Shown piece by piece: positions 53,901 to 59,900 of a stretch of DNA of 64,000 bases (within the stretch, counting starts at the first letter, position 1; each line of letters opens with the position of its first letter). This DNA is from Siphonodentalium dalli (Eukaryota; Mollusca; Scaphopoda; Gadilida; Siphonodentaliidae), in NCBI GenBank assembly GCA_032622095.1, contig CP136063.1:178293956-178357955 (forward strand), written 5' to 3'. The notes under the pieces are model-generated. The model was not told where the DNA came from, did no database searches, and was given only the letters and a program-made list of their open reading frames with translations. The translations under genes and the position numbers were made by a program.

Positions 53901-56900
53901 TTGTGGTTGCAATGTAGCCGTGTTTTTTCGTTTGGAAAATCAACTTCATCCTCAGGTCGCCAATGCAAACACTTTCTGACCGTTACATTGCGTGACCTGT
54001 GTTCCGTATACATTTTAGTATAGTTTTGGCAGACACGAAATGGTGTAACGCCCAACCAAAATCCGAAGTGGTAAGACCATATATATATTTTTTTAATATG
54101 ACAGTATAGAAATGGTGACTGGACTTGAGGCATCATTTTATTATTATACCGATTAGACATGTCCCTACATTTGTTAGTGGATGTGGGTGTCTTGAACTGC
54201 ACTTGCTGTCTTTATCGTCGATTAACTTCGCAATGTGAAGAGATGATACACCCGAGAACGTTTGTTGCCAACACCCGCGGTCTCACTAAAAGCCGACCGC
54301 ACCGATCGTTAAGCATCCTCCAGGACTAAAAACGAGATGGTACTTATACACTATCATGCATAATAGACCTATATGTATCAAAGATCCATTCCCCAAGTCC
54401 GTAGCTCGAGCGGAACCGCCATTGTTAACCCCTATAACTTACGGTCGGTTCGGCACCGATCGCATCTCTCCTATATACTGTCTGACCACGGAGAGGGATA
54501 TACTATCATGAAGAAGATCCGGGTGCTAATCTTTGTGTTTTGGCGTATATATGCCTGCATAGCAAATCCGACCATAACGTATATAGGGGTCAATATATCC
54601 GTTTCCGCCTTAGCTAACAACTTGCCTGATCGCTCATGGATGCAGAGGGGGAATTCGCTACATGATAGTATATATCTCTTTCTGTGTTCACACAACTAGG
54701 GATGCGATCGGTGCTTTTTTTTTGCGGAACCTTCCGTGGAACCGGCCGTACGTTATAGGTTAACAATAGCTGTTTCGCTCTCGTCCGAGAGCTACTGACT
54801 TCGGGAATTAAACTGTGGTACATACCGGTCTATTCTGCACGATAGTGCAAGAACCACCTCGTTTGGACTCCCGATGCGGTACGATCGGATAGAATACTTT
54901 GTGTTTTGCGTACATGCATATATCGAATCCGGCCGTAGCGCATGGATTAATATATCCACTTCCATCTTAGCTAACAACTTGCCCGATCGCCCATTGCTGC
55001 AGATGGGAATTCGTTGCAAAATAGTATAGCCATTTCCGTGGTCAGACATCTCTAGGTAGGTGCGATCGGTGACTTTGTGTTTTTACGCACCGGGTGAACC
55101 GGTCGTGAATTAGGGCTTAACAATGGCGGTTCCGTTCGATCTACGGACTTGGGGAATGGAGCTTTGGTAAATGCAGGTATATTCTGCACGGTAGTGCAAG
55201 AACCATCTCATTCGGACTCCTGGGGGATGCACGGTCGGGTGCATTCGGCTTTCAGTGGGGCCCCAAAACCAGCGTCCATGTTCTACCATGCAGAATGCGG
55301 AAGTCGTTGTTTTGCTGAAAAATAGTCAATTAAAAAACGTCGTCTTCGGATATTTCTGTGATAATAATAACACGAATTGTTAAATACAGCAGGGCACGTA
55401 CATATATATTGCATCTCGTTTGTTTACAGGTTTATTCAATTTTATGAACGACTTCAAGATGATGATTGGTTATAGGCCGAATATTTACTGGATGGCAACT
55501 TGGTGCCTGCTCTGTCCTGCGGGAATTACGGTAAGTTCCACCCGAAGGAGTCACTCTCACATAAAAACGTGCATAAAGGGTACACAGATTTGGAAATGTG
55601 CTGAAGGGTACACATAATTATGTTTTGTTATATTTCTCGTTCGAAATGACGTTATTTAAGTTTTGCTTCTGTTGCGATTTCTGCTAGAATAATTGTTTAC
55701 GTGTCAATGAAATTTAGAATGAACTGAAAATAAATTTCTGATGCCAGACTTTCAGTAACACAGTTAATGTAACTTCTTCAGTGCCGATGGCAAACCATGT
55801 GTACCCTTCAGCACATTTTCAAAACATGTATACCCTTCAGCACTTTTTAGCTCAACTGGACAAAATCAAGTTTGAGCTATTGCTATGGGTTGGTAAATCC
55901 TTTGGCACGCCTAGAGGCCAGATCCATAATTCAATCATCAACAAACTTCACATGAATCTTCGGGGTGACCTCTCGATGGGAACCATACATTTTTTTCTGA
56001 TTTTATTTTTGTTGGAAAAACATCGCCGCCATCAGCCACCTTGGATTTTACTCTATGCATGACTAAATCATTTGGGGCCACCGTCAGCCATCTTGGATTT
56101 TACTCTTTGCATGACTAAACGATTTGGCACACCATGCAAGCAACATCATTCATCTGGTCGTCACCAAACTTCATATGAATTCTCGGGGTGACCACTAAAT
56201 GGGAGCTTACTTTTTTTCCGAATTCTGTTCAGCGTCCACCTTGGATTTCACATTTGAATTCATCGGCACAATCTGCAGCTCACAACTATTGACGAAATGT
56301 TTTGAAAATTTACAGGCAAGTTTGGGATCACCTCTAGATGAGACCTGTTGAATTTAAACGCGTTTTTTTATACAAAAAAAATGTAAGCTGGCAGCCATCT
56401 TCGATTTTACTCTTTGCATGACTGAATCCTTTGACGATCCTATAGACCACATCCCTGATCCGATCTTCAACAAAGTATGTATGGATAATAGGGGTGATCT
56501 CTCGATGGAAGCTGACACATTATTGCCAATTTTTTATGATTTTCAATGAAAATAATGGCTGGCGGCAGCCATCTTGGATTTTAATCTTTGCATGACTAAA
56601 TCACTCGGCATGCCATACAACCAATTTGTGTGAGTCGATTGACAGTTAGATTCGTGAATTTTATAATGAATATATTACTTACATAATGCATATGTAATAT
56701 GATGCTTAATGCTTATTGAAATATCTCATGTACATAGTGTATATATGTTTTGTGTATGTTCCACCTTAAACTGTGGCTTTACTCATTAACAATTGAATTC
56801 AATTCAGTGTGAGTTCCCTTTGTTTCCAGTAATTTTACCCGATGGATATTTTTTGTAAAAATTTCAGAGGATATACATGGTGTTTGAGCTCATTGTTGGG

Positions 56901-59900
56901 CATCAATGTGTTCGTCGTATAATTGGCCATTTGCCCGTCGACACAACAATCGTTATATCCGGTAACATAGGATTTGATACCGGTACATGGAGCTGAATTG
57001 GTCAAGTCTGCATGTTTCCGTTGATTATACAGTGCACACAGGATCTCTGCCCAGGATCTCGAAACGTTCATATGAGTACCAAGAATCTCTGGAAAGTTGA
57101 CTATATATATACGGTACCCAGGATATCCAAATTCGCACCAGATAGACGTAACGTCAGAGCCTTACATTGTCATATATTGATTTGTTTATTGAATCGATGT
57201 ATAGATACGTCATCTGCATCGACCCGATTCAATAAGCCATTCAACATTTGTAATAAAAATAAACTTTATATTAGGCTAAATGTTTCCATCATAAAATCCG
57301 CCTGCGAAATTGAATATGTTTCATATTCCAAAATGATCTTGTTTGATAGAGGAATAGCTCAAACCTCGTCAATTGAGCTACCCATGCAATTGCAGAATTA
57401 CCTATCATGCAGCCAACGGTGCAGGACACACTTCCCTATTGTATCAACACTGACATGGCCCCGTGTGATGAATTGCCTGAAAATTCGCCAGGTAAAATTC
57501 AATGTGTAGCCTTTGAACGTAGTCCAAGAGCGCGCGACTGAAGAATTGTGCTCGATTCGATTGGCTAAAGCTACGTTAAGCCAGACTGGCAAATTTTCAA
57601 CAACGTGAACGTTCCAGGACAGTGTGTTTATGAACAGCTACCTGCATTAACCCTTTGAACCCGTAACACCGATATTTAGGTGCAAACGAACCGTGACTAT
57701 ATCCCGTAACACCGATATTTCGGTGCAGCGACGACATGATTCGGTAGCAAATTTATATATAGTATAACGAGCGTCTGACCCACTGATTTATATTTAAATT
57801 GCCCCCACATATGTCAGCGGCGCCCATGGTGCGTATGGAATGGTTGACCGCTAGTATCGGGTAGAAATATATGCGCATGCGCATAGCATATAATCTACAA
57901 AAACATACGATATTTTAAGCGAACTATGCCGCTATATTTACGGCATATAATTTCGTGTTCCCCGTGTGTGTACAGAACAGACGTAATTTAGACACACAAT
58001 TTCAGTTTAAATTACCCTCGCGTATATTAACCAGTGTTCTGCTACATATGGGGAAGGGTCTATCGCATATGAAGTTGATTTATTCGCGCATGCGCAGACT
58101 AGCGCAATGACAAATAAATGGTTTATAACGTACTTATACACGACATACCCACTAATATATATATTTAAATTGGCCTATTGAAGTCAGCGCTGGCAAAGGT
58201 GTCTATATGGATTGGCTGCCCGCTAGAAATGGCTAGGAAAATATGCGCATGGGCTCAGACTATAATTCATTTTTTTTAAATGCGTTTAAGTTAAATGTGG
58301 CGCTATATATATATGACATTTTGTTGCATGTTTCACATGTTAGTATAGTAGACACAATCTAGACAGCTTACTTGAACAATGGGGCCACGATATGTTACGG
58401 GAAATTACGTTGTTTCTGGTCTCTGTAATATCAGTCTATGTTGTGCCACATGCAGCAAAAAGTCTATCGCATATCAAGTTGACTTACTCGCGCATGGTCA
58501 GGTATATCTTAATTTCACATTAGGATATTGGTTGCATCGAAACGCAATTCGCTGATGTATTATAATTACAACGTTATAAGCTAGAATTCTTTTATCCTGC
58601 AAATTTCGGGTAGTTGCCTAGTAACCGTTTCTAAGGCGAGATCGGGTGGCAAAGTCTCCCGATCTTACAATGATCAGTGGTCCGTGCATGCATATATCAT
58701 GCCTGCACAGTTTCAGGTATAGGTGTCCCCTTTCAACATAACCAACACCATGCGACTAGACACTGTCTAAATTAAGGCAAATCATACCACTGAATGGTTA
58801 GTGCAATTATGTCATTCGATCAGTTGTGGTATTTGCTTAGCAACCGTTGCTACCCTTAAATGGGATATTTGGTTCACTATTCTGGTCGGGTATATCTCAA
58901 ATTTCACGTTAGGGTAGTACCTGCATCAAAAAACGCAATCACTGAGGTTGAATTACGACGCTATAAGCTATATTTACATTTTCCAGTCAATTCCGGGTAG
59001 TTGCCTAGCAACCGTTACCAAGGAGTTGCCGCGAGGCAAAGTCTCGCGATCTCATAATGATCGCTGATCCATGGGGGACAAACCTGTAAAGTTTCAGACC
59101 GGTGTCGCAATTTGAACATAATCAACACCATGCTACTAGAAACTATCTAATTTAAGCGGACATACCACTGGGAGCCCCGGGTCAGGGTGTCGATCACTGT
59201 GGGGCGCCAGGGTTCAAAGGGTTAACTCATCAGAATCTCGATTCCAGCTCATAATCGTCTTGACAGCCTTGAACCACGAAGACGCCTCGTATGGTCCAGT
59301 CGTGTTTGAGTCATGGGCCCAGTGGATTGGATGGTGCATGGTGATAGTACCACTCTCGCTCATATTGATCGGCGCCATCGCACACATAATACTCCACGCT
59401 GTTAGAGAGAAAACGGTAAGAATTAAACCAAGAAAACCATAGTCAGAAATGGTAACGCCATCAAGATCATATTATTAGGCATACCGGTATATATAAATTA
59501 TAATATAAACTATATTGGTTTCATGAATGCACCACAGTGCCACCAACTCAGAATTCATTTAAAACAAGTAATCCTTCAAATTATTACAACAACTACGTCT
59601 TACCACTGCAAGTTTTCATTCACCACACCAGAAAGCCTCTAAAATGCAGACCAAAAATCTACTAATCGGATTAAATACACACCCGATACTCCGCAATACG
59701 ATATTTAGTCTACATTCCAACTGAGACAAACTTCATCAGCAATGTTAGCTGTAATATTATCATTGTTTTCCCGTAATAAAATCTTCCAGTTTGGCCCAGC
59801 CATTGTTTACACATAAACACCGAAATCAATTAAAAATAATAAAAGATACATACTGCAACAATGAGACATCCGCGAACATACATCCTGCAAAAAAATCTAA

